Source: Phoronis australis (Eukaryota; Phoronida; Phoronidae). From it: 64,000 nucleotides of DNA. Shown here one piece after another: positions 33,940-45,387 of this stretch. Position 1 is the stretch's first letter. Each line of letters opens with the position of its first letter. The stretch covers positions 148,971-212,970 of the forward strand of contig NMRA01000109.1 in the NCBI GenBank assembly GCA_002633005.1. The letters run 5' to 3'. The notes beneath the pieces were generated by a model, which saw nothing but the letters and a program-made list of their open reading frames with translations, did not search any database and was not told where the DNA came from. Position numbers and translations under genes: made by a program.

Positions 33940-36900
33940 ATGAGCTGGTTGAATTTTGTAACATTGGGATTGTTGTAGCTCCATGCAGGCAAATATCGTT
34001 TCCTAAGGTCATCGTAGAATGGGCATTCGATAACAAAATAATATTCTGACTCGACATATGTCCTAACACAGAGAGGGCATAACCTTTATGTTCTGCAAAG
34101 TTTCAGGTGTGTACCCTTTTCAATCATTAGTGCATGCGCTGAACATCTTAATCTTACCATATCAGAGATCTGACATTTACATTGTCAATTACATCTAAAT
34201 AGTTTTCAAAACACATATTTAACTTAAAAGTTCTGTAAGTTTCCAGCTTAATCGAATTTCTTACCATTTTTGATGATCAATATCTTTACATCTTTGTTTA
34301 AAAAGTGATATGAAGCTTGTCTCGGAACCTACACCCTGATTGTACCATGCTTCTCCAAAACCAAACTGAAATAGCAAATTCTTAACGTCATTAACCCAGC
34401 ACGGTTTACTAACATTTTCCGTCATATTATACTGCCATTCATAGCAATGATATGTAATTTTTGAGGCATAGGTTTTTAATAGTTTTCACCAATATTTCAT
34501 AATTCTAGGAAGTTGGTAAGCAACCAAGGAGTAACGACTCATTTCACCACTAACAGTCGATGAAATTGCGGTGCTCGGCAAATTTAAAATTTCTTTACAA
34601 AATTTTGTGTGGACTATTTCAGTACATTCGCAGTCACTAAAACCCCAGATCTCACAGCAATAAGGAAGTATCGGCAATAGTTTACAATCCAATAATTTCA
34701 AACTAACTTTAACTCATTAAATTCATTGTCTTAGTAGCGTGTAATGATAGAGTTTTCTGTGCGCAAGACCACGAACCTTTGGTAGTAAACATTAATCCTA
34801 AATATTTATATGCATTTACAATAATAACAGTATTTCCATCATACGTCCATTTTTCATACGATCGTAACAGTCACCCTTTCTGAAAACAATTATCTTAGTC
34901 TTCGACATGTTAACAATCAATTTCCATTTCTGACAATACGCATATAAAATGTTCAATTTTTTCTGCAGTCCTTTCACACTATAAGAAGATAAAGCCAAAT
35001 CATCAGCAAACAGCACATGCAATAATTTAGGTGATCCCATGGAATTTTTTTCACCGCCACCGGATTCTAATTCTTGCTCGAGATCGTTTATAAATGAAAT
35101 TAACAAAAAACGGTGATAGCTGAGAGCCTTGTTTTAGGCCATTATGACAATCAAAGAACTCCGTATAGCTTCCGTTACTCAATCTAACGAACGCTTTTAC
35201 TTCAGCGTACATTGCTTTGGTTATCTTATACATCTTACCTTCTATGCAATTGTTTCTTAATTTAAAATACAATGCGGTTCTATATATACTGTCATAAGCT
35301 GCTTTAAAATCCACGAAAGCACAATAGAATATACCGTTCTCTCTTGTCAAATATTTAATTATTAACATATAGAAAGCAAACATTTGATCCACCGTGCTGT
35401 GCCCTTTCCTAAACGCAGCTTGAGACATACTAATTACGTTTTCTCTTACCTACCACTTTTGAAGTCGCTGGCACAATATTTTTTCGAAATTTTGGCTGTG
35501 CCTTACATGAGGGAAATTCCTCTGAAATTTTCAGGAATTTTGGCACCGCCCTTAAGTATCGATACTATAATGGATTTTGTCAGTTCTTTTGGAAACACAC
35601 CATTTTTAAAAAAGTAGTTGTATAGATGGAACAGTGAATCAACCAACTTTTTATCAGCATACTTGTAGAACTCAATGCTAATTTTATCATATCCTGGCGA
35701 AGTTCGGTCTTTCATACTACCGATAGTTTGTATAATTTCGTCTCTTATGATCTCAGCGTCCAGCTCCATATCAACAACTGCATTACTTGAATTGATGTTT
35801 TTACTGAGTTCTCAATAAAAGCATGAAATTCAGCCAACTCCGGATTAGTAACAAAATAGTGGCCTTCAAACAGAGAGCTGAAATAATTTATCCATTCGTC
35901 CGGTTTAATATTCGTCGATATACATTTCTTCTTAATATTAAATGCGCGCCAGAATTTTTTACTGTCTTTACTCTCCACAGCTGATTTCAATTTTTTGTAA
36001 TGTTTTCTGTTACACTCTATCAGTTTTACTTTTCTAAATGTCCATAATCCTTTCTAGCTTGTACATATAGATTTCGGTAACTGTTTTTTCTCTCAGTGTT
36101 CCAATACTGAAACTAAAATTACTTAATTTTTGCCTAACTACAACTCTTATTTCCCTACAATCAGCGTCAAACCATTTGGACAAACTAGTCGGTTATAAGA
36201 TATGTTCACTTTTGGTTTTAACATGTCGGCAGCACATACATGTAATTTAATGGCTTCCATTAAAGTTTCTACACTTGAATTTATGGTCGAGAGTGAATAA
36301 CTCTGTACGTCAGCGAGGAACTGATCCACCTCCGGTCTCGACCATTTTTTCTGCATATCTTAGGCTCAACCCCTCGTTCCATTTATGAACATTTTCAATC
36401 TGTTCACCTCGAGCCCAGTTGTTTTGCTGCGTCTTACACATACTTCACATATTTCACCGATTTCAAAACCGCCCACACAATACAATAAATCCTTGCTCAT
36501 CATGATACAACACTAGATCCATTATAAGTTACACATGTTACACTACCAATGTCTGCATCTTTCCCTATTCTTCTATTCAGAATTCTTATCTCATTTCTTT
36601 GGCAAAACTCTTAATAATTCTGTACCAAACTCATTTACCTCACCATTATATTGTGAGCACCTACATCACAGACTATCTTCTACATAAACATCACAATCAA
36701 ACATAGCACTTGATTCATCCATATACTTAATACTGTCATCTGCAAAGAAGTCTGGCCTGTTACGCGTACGAGCATTAAAATCGCCCATTATTTATAGGTG
36801 ACAATCCCCCCTCATTTCAGCAGTATAACCTTGTACCTCCCGCTCAACTATTTTCATTATTTCCAAAATTTTACTTGACATTTTTGGAGACTGATACAGA

Positions 36901-37230
36901 ACTGCAACTAAAACAAGATACAGATAATCGGGTAGGTCATTTTTTATCCGTAAAACGTCACACGAACTTGAAGGAAGCCTAATAGCCCCCAATACATCCT
37001 TACAAAATAACACTACATGTACACCACCAGAATTCCGAAATGCTTGAGGGTGTTTATTTCTCACCAAAACACTGCTACCCTTCCAATTTAAACTCATCTT
37101 CATTCATTCCCCATAGTTCAACAAAAGCGATAATATCATGTGCACATATCATATTTACAAAATCAGTTATCTGTATTTTATGCTATAGCCCTTCGATATT
37201 CCAACACATAAATTTCCATGACGAGTTTTA
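33940..37230 (-). pseudogene. LINE ORF2, frameshifted
   Basis: Endonuclease words appear in order from 37218 down: FMCWNIEGL, IIAFVELWGM, SGGVHVVLFCK, IMGDFNART and VVDYVMMSKDL. Reverse-transcriptase words follow: ELTKSIIVSILKGG, AAFRKGHSTVDQMF, AFVDFKAAYDSI, GLKQGSQLSPFFVNF, LLHVLFADDLALSSY and LLPILPYCCEIWGF. The C-terminal knuckle lies around 34085-33990 as CPLCVRTYVE and YYFVIEC, where the histidine found in the intact LINE is Tyr. Multiple frameshifts and stops mean it cannot make protein. The order and content match the intact 1161-residue ORF2. Confidence 0.85.
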
Positions 37231-37251
37231 TTGCTGGCCTTGGCCCAACCT

Positions 37252-37971
37252 CTAGTGCTGGTCCGACTGAGCTTCAGACGAGCTGGCCATGTGGAAAACC
37301 TGATCTTCATGTTGAACAGCGGCTTCCGTTCGGGTTAATGGGTGGCGTGGATCAGCGTTAGTCGTGCGGTGTTTGATTTTTACCATATCGTTCTGTTCGT
37401 CGTACAAAAACACCTTGCCATTATGGATCAGCTTGTTAAAGCTGATTTTGGCGTTTTCCATTCTCTTTGATTGTGAGAATTCGTACAGCTTTCTCCTTGC
37501 CTTTATAACCCGGATTGAGAAGTCTTCTGTTAGGAATATCTTGGGGTCCCTCACTTCTCTTCGTTTAATCATTATTTGTTGGTTATCTTTTGAATTCAGG
37601 TTTGCTATGATGGGCCGCACTTTCCCTTGGGTTCTACGGCCCAGTTTGTGAACTCGCTCGATGTTTATATCTTCAATGTTCAGCTGCTCCTTGAGAAACT
37701 CTTCAAGTTGATTTCCCGATTCTTCCCAGGTTTCATTACCATTTTCAACATTGCCATGGAATATAAGGTTATCTCGTCTGGATCGATTCTCTAAATCATG
37801 TACCTTTTCTTCCAGTGATTTGACCTGATCACGAAAGATAGAGTTCTCTTCCCTTGACTTGGCATACTCACGTCTGAGAGACTCAAAATCGTTGGACAGT
37901 TTTTCGAACTTGTCGTTTATTTTCTCAAATAGTTGACGAGTACTCTTCGGGCTCGTCTCACTTCTAGGCAT
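37252..37971 (-). CDS. LINE ORF1 (coiled-coil RNA-binding protein), intact frame
   Basis: A 239-residue frame starting MPRSETSPKSTRQLFEKIND. A coiled coil runs over about residues 15-75 (KFEKLSNDFESLRREYAK through LEEKVHDLENRSRRD). The RRM-like block follows (RRDNLIFHGNVEN, ERVHKLGRR, RPIIANLNSKDNQQIMIKRR), then a basic C-terminal domain (RKLYEFSQSKR) and a variable tail. It parallels the 18723-19478 protein along its whole length. Although open, it belongs to an element whose ORF2 is dead, so it has probably escaped disabling mutations by chance. Confidence 0.8.
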   Translation of the reverse strand: MPRSETSPKSTRQLFEKINDKFEKLSNDFESLRREYAKSREENSIFRDQVKSLEEKVHDLENRSRRDNLIFHGNVENGNETWEESGNQLEEFLKEQLNIEDINIERVHKLGRRTQGKVRPIIANLNSKDNQQIMIKRREVRDPKIFLTEDFSIRVIKARRKLYEFSQSKRMENAKISFNKLIHNGKVFLYDEQNDMVKIKHRTTNADPRHPLTRTEAAVQHEDQVFHMASSSEAQSDQH

Positions 37972-38639
37972 TTAGGACGAAATGCTGAGAATCACTGACC
38001 TGTCACTGGCTAAAGGTGTTGTTGTCTTCCTAGACCCAAGCATTATCGCTAATATTACGTAAGTAGGCCAATTAATGGCGGACAGGGTGCAATTATTCAT
38101 TCTGCCTCAGGTGCTCTACACACATACTAAATATTCACTTCTGAAGTGAGTATCACACAATTTGTCAGCCTCCACGAGGTCACTGTGTTTATCTCTCTCA
38201 ACCACACCACAAATTTGATGAAAATAGTTTTACTTGTTCAGTCAAAAGAATCAATTTTCGAGACACAATTCTCACCTGGAGGCCTATAATGCGACACCTA
38301 CCGGTTCATTTATGATCGAGCAGAATCCAATCTTCCCGCGACTGAACATTCAAAATTTATAAATCCGTAACCACGAAATAAAACAACTAATTTCTTTGTA
38401 AACTCTGTTCAGTTGTCGGGTTTTTACATTGATGATGAATTTAAGCGATAAGGTGACACCACTAAGCGCCTTTTGAAGTGCTGAGCAGAGTGTTAGAACC
38501 TGTGACGCCATTAGTTTATTTCAGCATCTCCGTCTGCCGTCTGGTGTCAGGTCAAAGAAATTAACTTGCTGTTATCGAGTGAAGCTACTTAATCTAAATT
38601 GATACAAACCCGCTGTTTTTGGTGGCATTCTACTTTAAA

Positions 38640-39300
38640 GTTAACACTGCTTCACAATTCTCGATTTTAGAACTTAAAGGGTTTATCGTCCGTGATATTT
38701 AAATTAATGACTCAGAATGTCTAATTGGTCCAGCTCAAACAAGCGCATGGACATTCCGGTTGGACAAGCTTTGTTAAGTTGAGTGAGGATGTTGGACTAA
38801 TGGACTCAACATATTTTGACAACTGGAACAGGTGATATTTATTGCGGTTTCATTGTTTCCATAATCGAGTTGAAGTAATTACCCTACATGCCACCGGTTG
38901 TCATACAATGTGTCTTTTTCTGACGTGAAGAATGTGTCCAATGTTGATTCGGTACACATTCTTATTACAAACAGGAGGTTCCTGGAATTACCGAACAGCG
39001 CACTTGTCGTTATGCCAATACTACAGTCCCATATTACACCTATATATTTACAGATCCTTAGCAGAATAATTTATTGTTAACCTGTTATTTACAGTTGATC
39101 AAAAGGGATCTTCCGCGGGTGAGTACATAGTAAACAACTGATTCTCACTAAAAACCCCAAATGCAAAGAGAGATTTTATCAATGTCAACTTGCATTATTA
39201 TCAAATTCAACTGATTTCCGCATAATACTTTCTGAGCTTAGGAATCACAACATACCAACATTTTCAAATTATTGAAATCATACAATTCTAAGCGTGAGCA
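38640..39300 (+). repeat. Micro-exon unit around the 39095 exon
   Basis: Carries the unit words in order: GTCTAATTGGTCCAGCTCAA, GACATTCCGGTTGGACAAG, GATGTTGGAC, CATAATCGAGTTG, CCCTACATGCCACC, GGTACACATTCTTATTACAA, the acceptor, the exon, ACTAAAAACC, CAAATGCAAAGAGAGA and AGGAATCACAA. The TTAA element described above is inserted immediately upstream of it. Confidence 0.6.
39095..39118 (+). CDS. Candidate 24-nt micro-exon (VDQKGSSA)
   Basis: Acceptor AACCTGTTATTTACAG, donor GTGAGT. Phase-1 reading: (G)TT, DQKGSSA, then G. It keeps the QKG core and both strong splice signals. The first codon is V, as in the 20150 exon. Confidence 0.55.
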
Positions 39301-39560
39301 TTGTGAATAAAACAATTAACCAGAGCAAACATATTTTACTTAGCGAAACATCAGTGTGGAAAAATATTTACTTAATCAGCACCTCGAGGGTGAACGAGAA
39401 AGAAGTAATTACACGCAGTATGTACATGTAAACATGTGTACATGTATTCTTCTTTTCGTTCCTTCCCAGTCGATGCACACTCTCAATGTTACCACATTTC
39501 TTCCATCTGTTGACAAGAAGTCTAAAACTGAAGAAGTGCACTTGGTCACAACAATATAGT

Positions 39561-40384
39561 TGTTTATTTTATATGTTCTATGTTTGTCGTTTGTTCCATT
39601 TACATATACACTTTGCTTTATTGATGATAAGAACATGTATAAGAAACTAGTACCCTTTTTCCGGATTTAAATCTTGGAATATTTATAGGTAAGACTGTAG
39701 CCCGGTGTGCAAGCGACTGCACAATGATGACTGTGCTTATGTGTTGCTTTTGTGCTATTTTGTATCGATTTCTGTCTTTTCACTTGTTTTTAGAAACATT
39801 AATTGTTTTAAGAGATAGCCCAATCGGTTTGGGAGATTTGTGGGTCATTACCTTGGTGTTGAATATTTGACTTTGGGTGTATTTCTTCAGTATTCATCAT
39901 TATGTGGTAGAGGAAGTGTTTCGGTCTGTCTCAGGTTAGTTTGCATTTACTCTACATTATCGTGTTTTAACTCGTAGTCTCGATATAGTCGTGTAGTATG
40001 GTTGATAATCGCGAGTGTATGTAGCCTAGTACGTGTTATTATAGAAAGTCAGCGACCATTCATTGTGACTATGCTTTGCCATGTTGTATTCCGCCATATT
40101 TATAGTCGTTGGTGGCTCTCTTGTGTATTGTAATGTTTTTCGTTTTCTTCTATTACGGTGTCAAACAGTTGCATTGATAGTACATGTATCTTCAGTCCAA
40201 TAGTCATATTGAACTGGTACGTGTGATATAAAAAGTTATTCATTTTGTGTACATATTTGTCTAGATATTACATAAGTTAAATGTAATTAACGTAATGAAA
40301 AATTATAGATTGTGACATTGTATTGCAATAATTGCACTGTGTTGTTTGCGTATTATGTTTTAAATTTATTAGTAGGGTGTTTAA
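39561..40384 (+). repeat. 5' LTR of gypsy element
   Basis: Collinear with 44518-45387. Shared words include TTGTTTGTATT-like starts, GGTA(A/C)G(A/G)CTGTAGC, TCTTTTC(A/G)CTTG, AGGAAGTGTTTC(G/A)GTCTG, TAGTCTGCATTTA, ACTCGTA, GTACATGTA, ACATAAGTTAAATGTAATTA and the final GGGTGTTTAA. The two LTRs differ by many substitutions and indels, so the insertion is old. Confidence 0.75.
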
Positions 40385-40404
40385 ATCTACCACAGCAGAA
40401 CCTG

Positions 40405-40737
40405 TTACACCTTTCGAAGAAGGAGATAGAAAACATGGTCGCTGGTTTCGAAGATATGGGAATGAAGCCAAAGGCCGCATCAACATGTGACATTACATCA
40501 TGGTTTACTGACTTGCTTAAAGTGGACAGGTATTTCTTAACCAGAGTCATGAGCATTTCTCCAGTTTCTCTGGGGAGAAGAAACAAAATTCTACTTACAA
40601 TTTTTGCTGTTTTCAAGTCGGTTATCTTAGGAAATTATCAAAAGTGGAGCAAGTAATGCTTGTAGTACGTCGATCGTTACGGGGCAAAGCGAAGAGAGTG
40701 ATGATGAAACTGCCTCCGGCCCTGAAAGAACTTTAAG
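40405..40737 (+). pseudogene. Gypsy gag remnant
   Basis: In one frame, around 40560-40737, FSSFSGEKKQ, then YNFCCFQVGYL, then VVRRSLRGKAKRVMMKL and a stop, matches the capsid segment of invertebrate gypsy gag proteins (a SGE..W..EV block, then a L..I..SL.G.A..V...L block). An upstream frame (NLPQQNLLHLSKKEIENMV) may be its N-terminal part. Broken by frameshifts. Confidence 0.55.
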
Positions 40738-40949
40738 TGGATCTTGCGTACTAATTCAAACTAGAAACACAATATATAGCAATAGATATTGAATGTGCAG
40801 ACGTTATTAAGGTTCCTTAGCTATGATATCCTGAAGTTACGATTGGTGTCAAATGTCTACGTGAGTTAATGTGCTTACTGTTTCTTGTTCCCGGTACGTC
40901 ATATAATACTGCATTTCCCATTTTGATAGGAAATAATCGCCTTATAAAC

Positions 40950-41470
40950 TGATGCATGATTGTCTTAAGTGGTTTGGGTACGCTTCTTGCACAAAACATT
41001 TCCAGTGCACGCTGTTTACCCCTGAAAGGTCATCAGCTCGAAATGAATGTTTACCGTTTTGGACTCGTCAGATGTGGAGAATGCAAGACTGCCATCGTGC
41101 TCTCCAACCAACAAGTGGCCGTAAAGTGTTATGTCGACGGGTAAACTCCCGCCATGCTACTACGGCCAACATGCAAGCGTTGGAAAGATCTTTGTTGAGC
41201 TCTGACTTGGAAGTTACTCCGGCGCTAGTTGATCGCTCTTGTGATAAATGTAGAAGTTTTGTCGACTTTGATATATATAACCTTACTGAGACACCAATAT
41301 TTGATAGCCTCAAGCCTGAGCTGCAACCAGTTGCTGTGGAGAACGTGCTCAACTCTAGTTTGGTTTACAGAGATAGAGGTGGTTGGTTAGATAAATTAGC
41401 ATTTATGACAAATGTTCATCTGAACTACGCCATTGTGTGTGCAGACGTTGGATCGTTGGGAAGTTGAATT
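40950..41470 (+). pseudogene. Gypsy gag C-terminal and protease-region remnant
   Basis: Position, and Cys/His-spaced text in two overlapping frames (RCLPLKGHQLEM, then RFGLVRCGECKTA), suggest decayed zinc knuckles after the capsid. A frame open to 41467 (LERSLLSSDLEVTPALVDRS onward) has no clear protease DTG motif. Low certainty. Confidence 0.35.
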
Positions 41471-41597
41471 TTTACATAACGACAAGGATGTACTGATAAA
41501 GGCCGAACATCAGCAGTGAAACATAACTTATTTGATAAATCTCTTTTTAAGTGGCAGTGTCGTAGATTTATGATAAATGAAGAGTCGTCCTCTTCAG

Positions 41598-41655
41598 CTC
41601 TTGGGGAGAGGGGAGGGAGGGGAGAGGGGGGAGGGAGGGGGGAGGGGAATGGGGG
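41598..41655 (+). repeat. G-rich purine tract
   Basis: A nearly pure GGGGA/GGGA tract of about 55 nt on the plus strand, with at least eight runs of three or more G. It could fold as a quadruplex. It lies inside the decayed gypsy element and is too far from the 3' LTR to be its polypurine primer. Confidence 0.8.
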
Positions 41656-42519
41656 TTTGCTGGTTATTTTCGCAAATTTGACAGGAACTTCGCGCAGATT
41701 ACTCGCAACTCTATGATCTCATGACAGCTGAAAAATAGAAGTCGACGGTGAAGTCCAGCGAAACAAAAATTAGAAAACGGGAACAGGATCAGGAAGAGTC
41801 TTTTGAAATTGAAAGAGGAATTGTGTTCACCTGCCGTGTTTGGTTATCCGAACATTTGAGTTCCACACTCATGCTAGCCGGTTACTACCTTTGTGTAGCA
41901 AGTTCACCATGGTTAATAACAATAAAAAATTAACCATTTAACATGCGTTCACTTAGTAGTGTCAAGAGAGACACTACAGGGCATCTGTGGTGGATGTTAT
42001 GGCTGTGTGCCTTTGAAATCGTTTACCGTCAAGACAGGCAGAATACAGTTGCTGTTGTCAAGACGGCCCGGTGTGTGTAGAGAGTCATAGGTTATCCACT
42101 GGGTCAATCAAACTTGTTTGAAATCAATGTTCATTTTATCCCGCAGCTGAGTGTGTCTGTCTGCTTGTGGCTTGGGGAGAAACTGCTGTCGACAGCAACA
42201 CGGCAGATGGGATTGAGGGTACATGTATGTCTGCTCGAGATTCGCAACAAGCTCAAATCAATGAAAAAATAGATGGGGCTGATGAGAATTGGTTACAAGC
42301 CTCGACGAAGTCAGCTTGCAGTTGTTGAACATGATTTGACGTGTTTTGGTAGCCTGATTTGTCTCCAAGTAATTCGCTAGAGGTTGCAGTTATTGTCACC
42401 TAGATAGTTGCAGTTTCTAAACAATGAATGTGGTAATTCAGACTGAGATCGTACTTTGACATTGATAAAAAGGTAGATCTTACCTTCTAGCACTGACTCG
42501 ACCTGTTGATAATTATGCT

Positions 42520-42770
42520 GTAGTTGGTATGTATATGCCATCTTACATTGGAATCGTCGAAGGGTGGATTTCAAAACATTCTAATGGTTACGGATCATGT
42601 CACCAGCCGAAGCGACACCAACATTAAATCAAACATAAACAATGATGAAGCGTTCTTTAATAACTTTGTGATGCATTATTGGTTGCCTAAATGGATGCAC
42701 TCTGATCAAGGCGCTAAATTTGAGAACACTTTGACAAGGATGTATGTCATTTTAGTTTTATTCTTAAATC
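42520..42770 (+). pseudogene. Gypsy integrase core fragment
   Basis: LTLESSKGGFQNILMVTDHV, then AFFNNFVMHYWLPKWMHSDQ and GAKFEN, matches the integrase catalytic core around its first two acidic residues (the D of VTDH and of SDQGAKF). The frame stays open to 42823 but loses similarity after FENTL. The third catalytic segment is missing. Confidence 0.75.
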
Positions 42771-43368
42771 TGGTTCTTTTAATAAGCCGGTTCCTTCCAG
42801 TGGTTTCAGTAGCATTTGTATAGTCTAACAGTAGCTTGACCAGCCGGCTATTATTACGTATTAGCCTCTGTATGTTACGCGGGTGTTTGGCGACGAGCCT
42901 TTCACGAGTTTACAGACATTCGTTGACAAGATCTGTAAAGGGAATCATGTGTTTTCCTCGGATGCTGGAATTTTTAGATCAAGCACAGACTATCGGCCAA
43001 ACTGATGTAAGTTCTGAGTATTACGGCATAGCATGTTGTACTCGTGTGTATCTACTAGCTAAGTTTAGAGCGTACTTGTGTATGGTGTGGGTCAACGTGT
43101 AGTTTAATTCAGCTGCTTGTTTGGTGTATATGTTGCGCGGTACCCGGTGCCCCGGTGCATAGGATTAATAGTTACGGGTAGCAGTTAGGCAGTTGTTGTG
43201 TATGGTAATGGTTCCCAGTTGTAGAATAGATAGTATGGGTTCCAGTGCATTGTGTATTGTTAGCGAGGTAGTATTTGTTAGGCCTGTAATCTGGAGTCAT
43301 TATTGCGAGTCTTTCTAACGATCTGATGTATAGTGCTTGTTAATTAATTACGCTTGCTTGCAGATAAC

Positions 43369-43477
43369 CGCTTGTTCGGTTTCTCCTTTTCAACGCTTGT
43401 TCGGTTTCATATTTTCAACGCTTCTTCAGTATCTATTCTTCAACGCTTCTTTGGTATCACTTTCAACGCATGTTCGG
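43369..43477 (+). repeat. 25-bp minisatellite, about 4.5 copies
   Basis: Unit CGCTTGTTCGGTTTCATATT followed by TTCAA, repeated with changes at 43369, 43394, 43419, 43444 and 43467. It lies between the integrase core and C-terminus remnants and so arose after the element decayed. Confidence 0.75.
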
Positions 43478-43599
43478 ACACTTTTCTGCATTGTCTGTAA
43501 CCATATCGTTTGCCAATGCTGCACTGAATAAAGTGTGTTATGCAAACGGCGTCTCCAGTTATATTTTCAACTCATCCCTGTAGCCAGAAGCGGCTACAC

Positions 43600-43990
43600 G
43601 GCGTGTGCTCCATTTTATTTAATGATGGGTACATAGCATGGATTGCCAATAGACTTAGCATTTGGCTTGGTCAGAACGAAGTATGTGAACCCCATGAAAA
43701 CACGTTTCTGGAGGTTTGTGACCTAGCGCGAAACAAAATTGTGAAGATCCGTCGGAGAATGAAGGGTCACTATGATTTGTCAGTTCATGTGGCTGTGCTT
43801 GAGCCTGGCGATCCTGTTCTCGTGCTGGTAGTAGCTTTTGATGGTAAGCATAAAACTGATGATAGATGGAATTAATGTGTTTATGCTGTAAAAATCAGCC
43901 AAATGGCGATATTCCAGTGTTTGTTGTGTTCAGAGAAGGTTTGCCGGTTGTGAGCGAACTCGACGTCGTGACCTTTTGCTTCATGTTGGT
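43600..43990 (+). pseudogene. Gypsy integrase C-terminal fragment
   Basis: LGQNEVCEPHENTFLEVCDL, then YDLSVHVAVLEPGDPVLV, then FDGKHKTDDRWN, and after a frameshift KNQPNGDIPVFVVFREG, gives the known order of the gypsy integrase tail (YD....L..GD.VLVR, GKHKL.DRWE, then PNGDIPVY.V). At least one stop and one frameshift are present. Confidence 0.75.
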
Positions 43991-44517
43991 TCACTGATAA
44001 CGGATCGCGGCGAAGCTAGTCGCAGTCTCCGACCAAAGCCAACTCCAACGTGGAGTCGTTGATATTTGGTGTAGAACGAGGTTGTCAGGAATCGTCAAAG
44101 AACCCCTGGAAGGAACCTATGTAAGTGGGGTGTGTTATGGGAACTGGTGCTATAGTCTCGAACTGTGAAGTTCAGACGTCTGACAGTGATGTTCTGGAAG
44201 GGCCCAATTCTTTGTGTGAATGACAAGCCTGTTTCTAATGTCGAGGATCCTGCTTTTGGTTCTCCAAATACATTGCCTTAGTCCATGTTGTGCAGTGTCG
44301 GAGATGTCCGCGTATTAGAAGGAAAGTAATCTGGCAGACAAATTATGATCATAGATAAGACTGCTGTTTCGACTTGGCTTCTCAAATTTGGGTTTTATAG
44401 TCTGTGGTACAACCGCGTTTTAAGAAAAATGGAGTGGTGTGGAGGTGTGCTCTACATCTTAGAAATTGATCGATGACGAAGATGTCATTTCAGTCGAACG
44501 GGAGTATGTGAAAGTCG

Positions 44518-45387
44518 TATGTTCTTTGTCCTATGCTCTATGTGTTCTTTGTTTGTATTGTGTTCTATTTATAACGTTTGGTTTGCTTTAATGATAAAAA
44601 TTATGAAAAGCATTTCTGTTTTTCCAGATTAAAATCTTGATTGATTGTTTATGGGTACGGCTGTAGCTTGGTGTACTAGCCACTCCACCACGAAGACTGT
44701 GTGCTTCTGTACTGTTTCTGTGATATTATATGTAACTACTTTGGTCTTTTCGCTTGTTACTGGACACAGCAATTGCTTTGAGAGGTGAACCAGTGAGTTT
44801 GGAAGACAAGCAGGAAGATTGCCTTTCAATTCAAGAGTTGACCTGGGATAAATTAATTTAGTATTCATTAGTAGTTGTTGTAGGAAGTGTTTCAGTCTGC
44901 CTCAGCTTAGTCTGCATTTATTCTATATCACTACGTTTTTACTCGTACAGTAGCCTTGACACAGTCTTGTACTGGGTTTGATAATCGTTCAGGTATGCAT
45001 TTTTTGTGGAACATTCACCGCCGGCTAGCATTTAGTATGAACATGCTTTGTCGTGTTGTTTATCGCGATGTTTTTCGGCGTTGGCTGGTCTGTTATGTAT
45101 GTATTGCAATGTTCTTCTTTTCCTTTTGTTACAGTTTCATTTATAGTACATGTAGATTCAATCCAGTGTTTATCCTTACTCAAGTCAAATTGAGCTGGTA
45201 CATGTGATTAGGTTTCATGATATAAATTGTTATTCATGTTGTATGCATGTTTATTTAGATAACACATAAGTTAAATGTAATTAACTTAATGTAAAAGTTT
45301 AGAATGTGTTATTCATGTATTGCAATAACTGTACTGTACTGTCTGTGCGTGTTAATGTGTTTAACTTTAATTGCAGGGTGTTTAATT
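44518..45387 (+). repeat. 3' LTR of gypsy element
   Basis: Partner of 39561-40384, in direct orientation, ending GCAGGGTGTTTAA. It is slightly longer than the 5' LTR because of several small insertions. Confidence 0.75.

Larger units (their letters stand above)
33786..38060 (-). mobile_element. Decayed L1/Tx1-like LINE inside the THAP transposon
   Basis: A minus-strand LINE related to the one at 15-19 kb (shared ENRSRRDNLIFHG in ORF1). ORF1 is intact; ORF2 is broken in at least six places. The 3' end reads AATAAATATATATAAA. It is inserted in the TTAA-flanked element, which must therefore be older. Both limits are approximate. Confidence 0.75.
32787..38634 (+). mobile_element. TTAA-flanked THAP transposon (Kolobok-like), split by a LINE
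   Basis: The left end AGGAGAATGCCACC and the right end (reverse complement AGTAGAATGCCACC) are inverted, and each is bounded by TTAA (32783-32786 and 38635-38638). TTAA target duplications with a THAP-domain protein are characteristic of the Kolobok superfamily. piggyBac also uses TTAA but lacks THAP. A THAP start lies 138 bp inside the left end. A decayed LINE fills most of the interior. The transposase catalytic region was not recognised. Confidence 0.65.
39561..45387 (+). mobile_element. Decayed Ty3/gypsy element with both LTRs
   Basis: Two diverged direct repeats of about 0.82 and 0.87 kb flank a decayed gag (near 40.4-40.7 kb), a Cys/His-rich segment (near 41.0 kb), an integrase core (42.5-42.8 kb) and an integrase C-terminus (43.6-44.0 kb). 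The reverse transcriptase and RNase H are not recognisable between 41.5 and 42.5 kb, where about 2 kb would be expected, so most of the polymerase is deleted. Exact TG..CA ends and target duplication were not identified. Confidence 0.8.
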
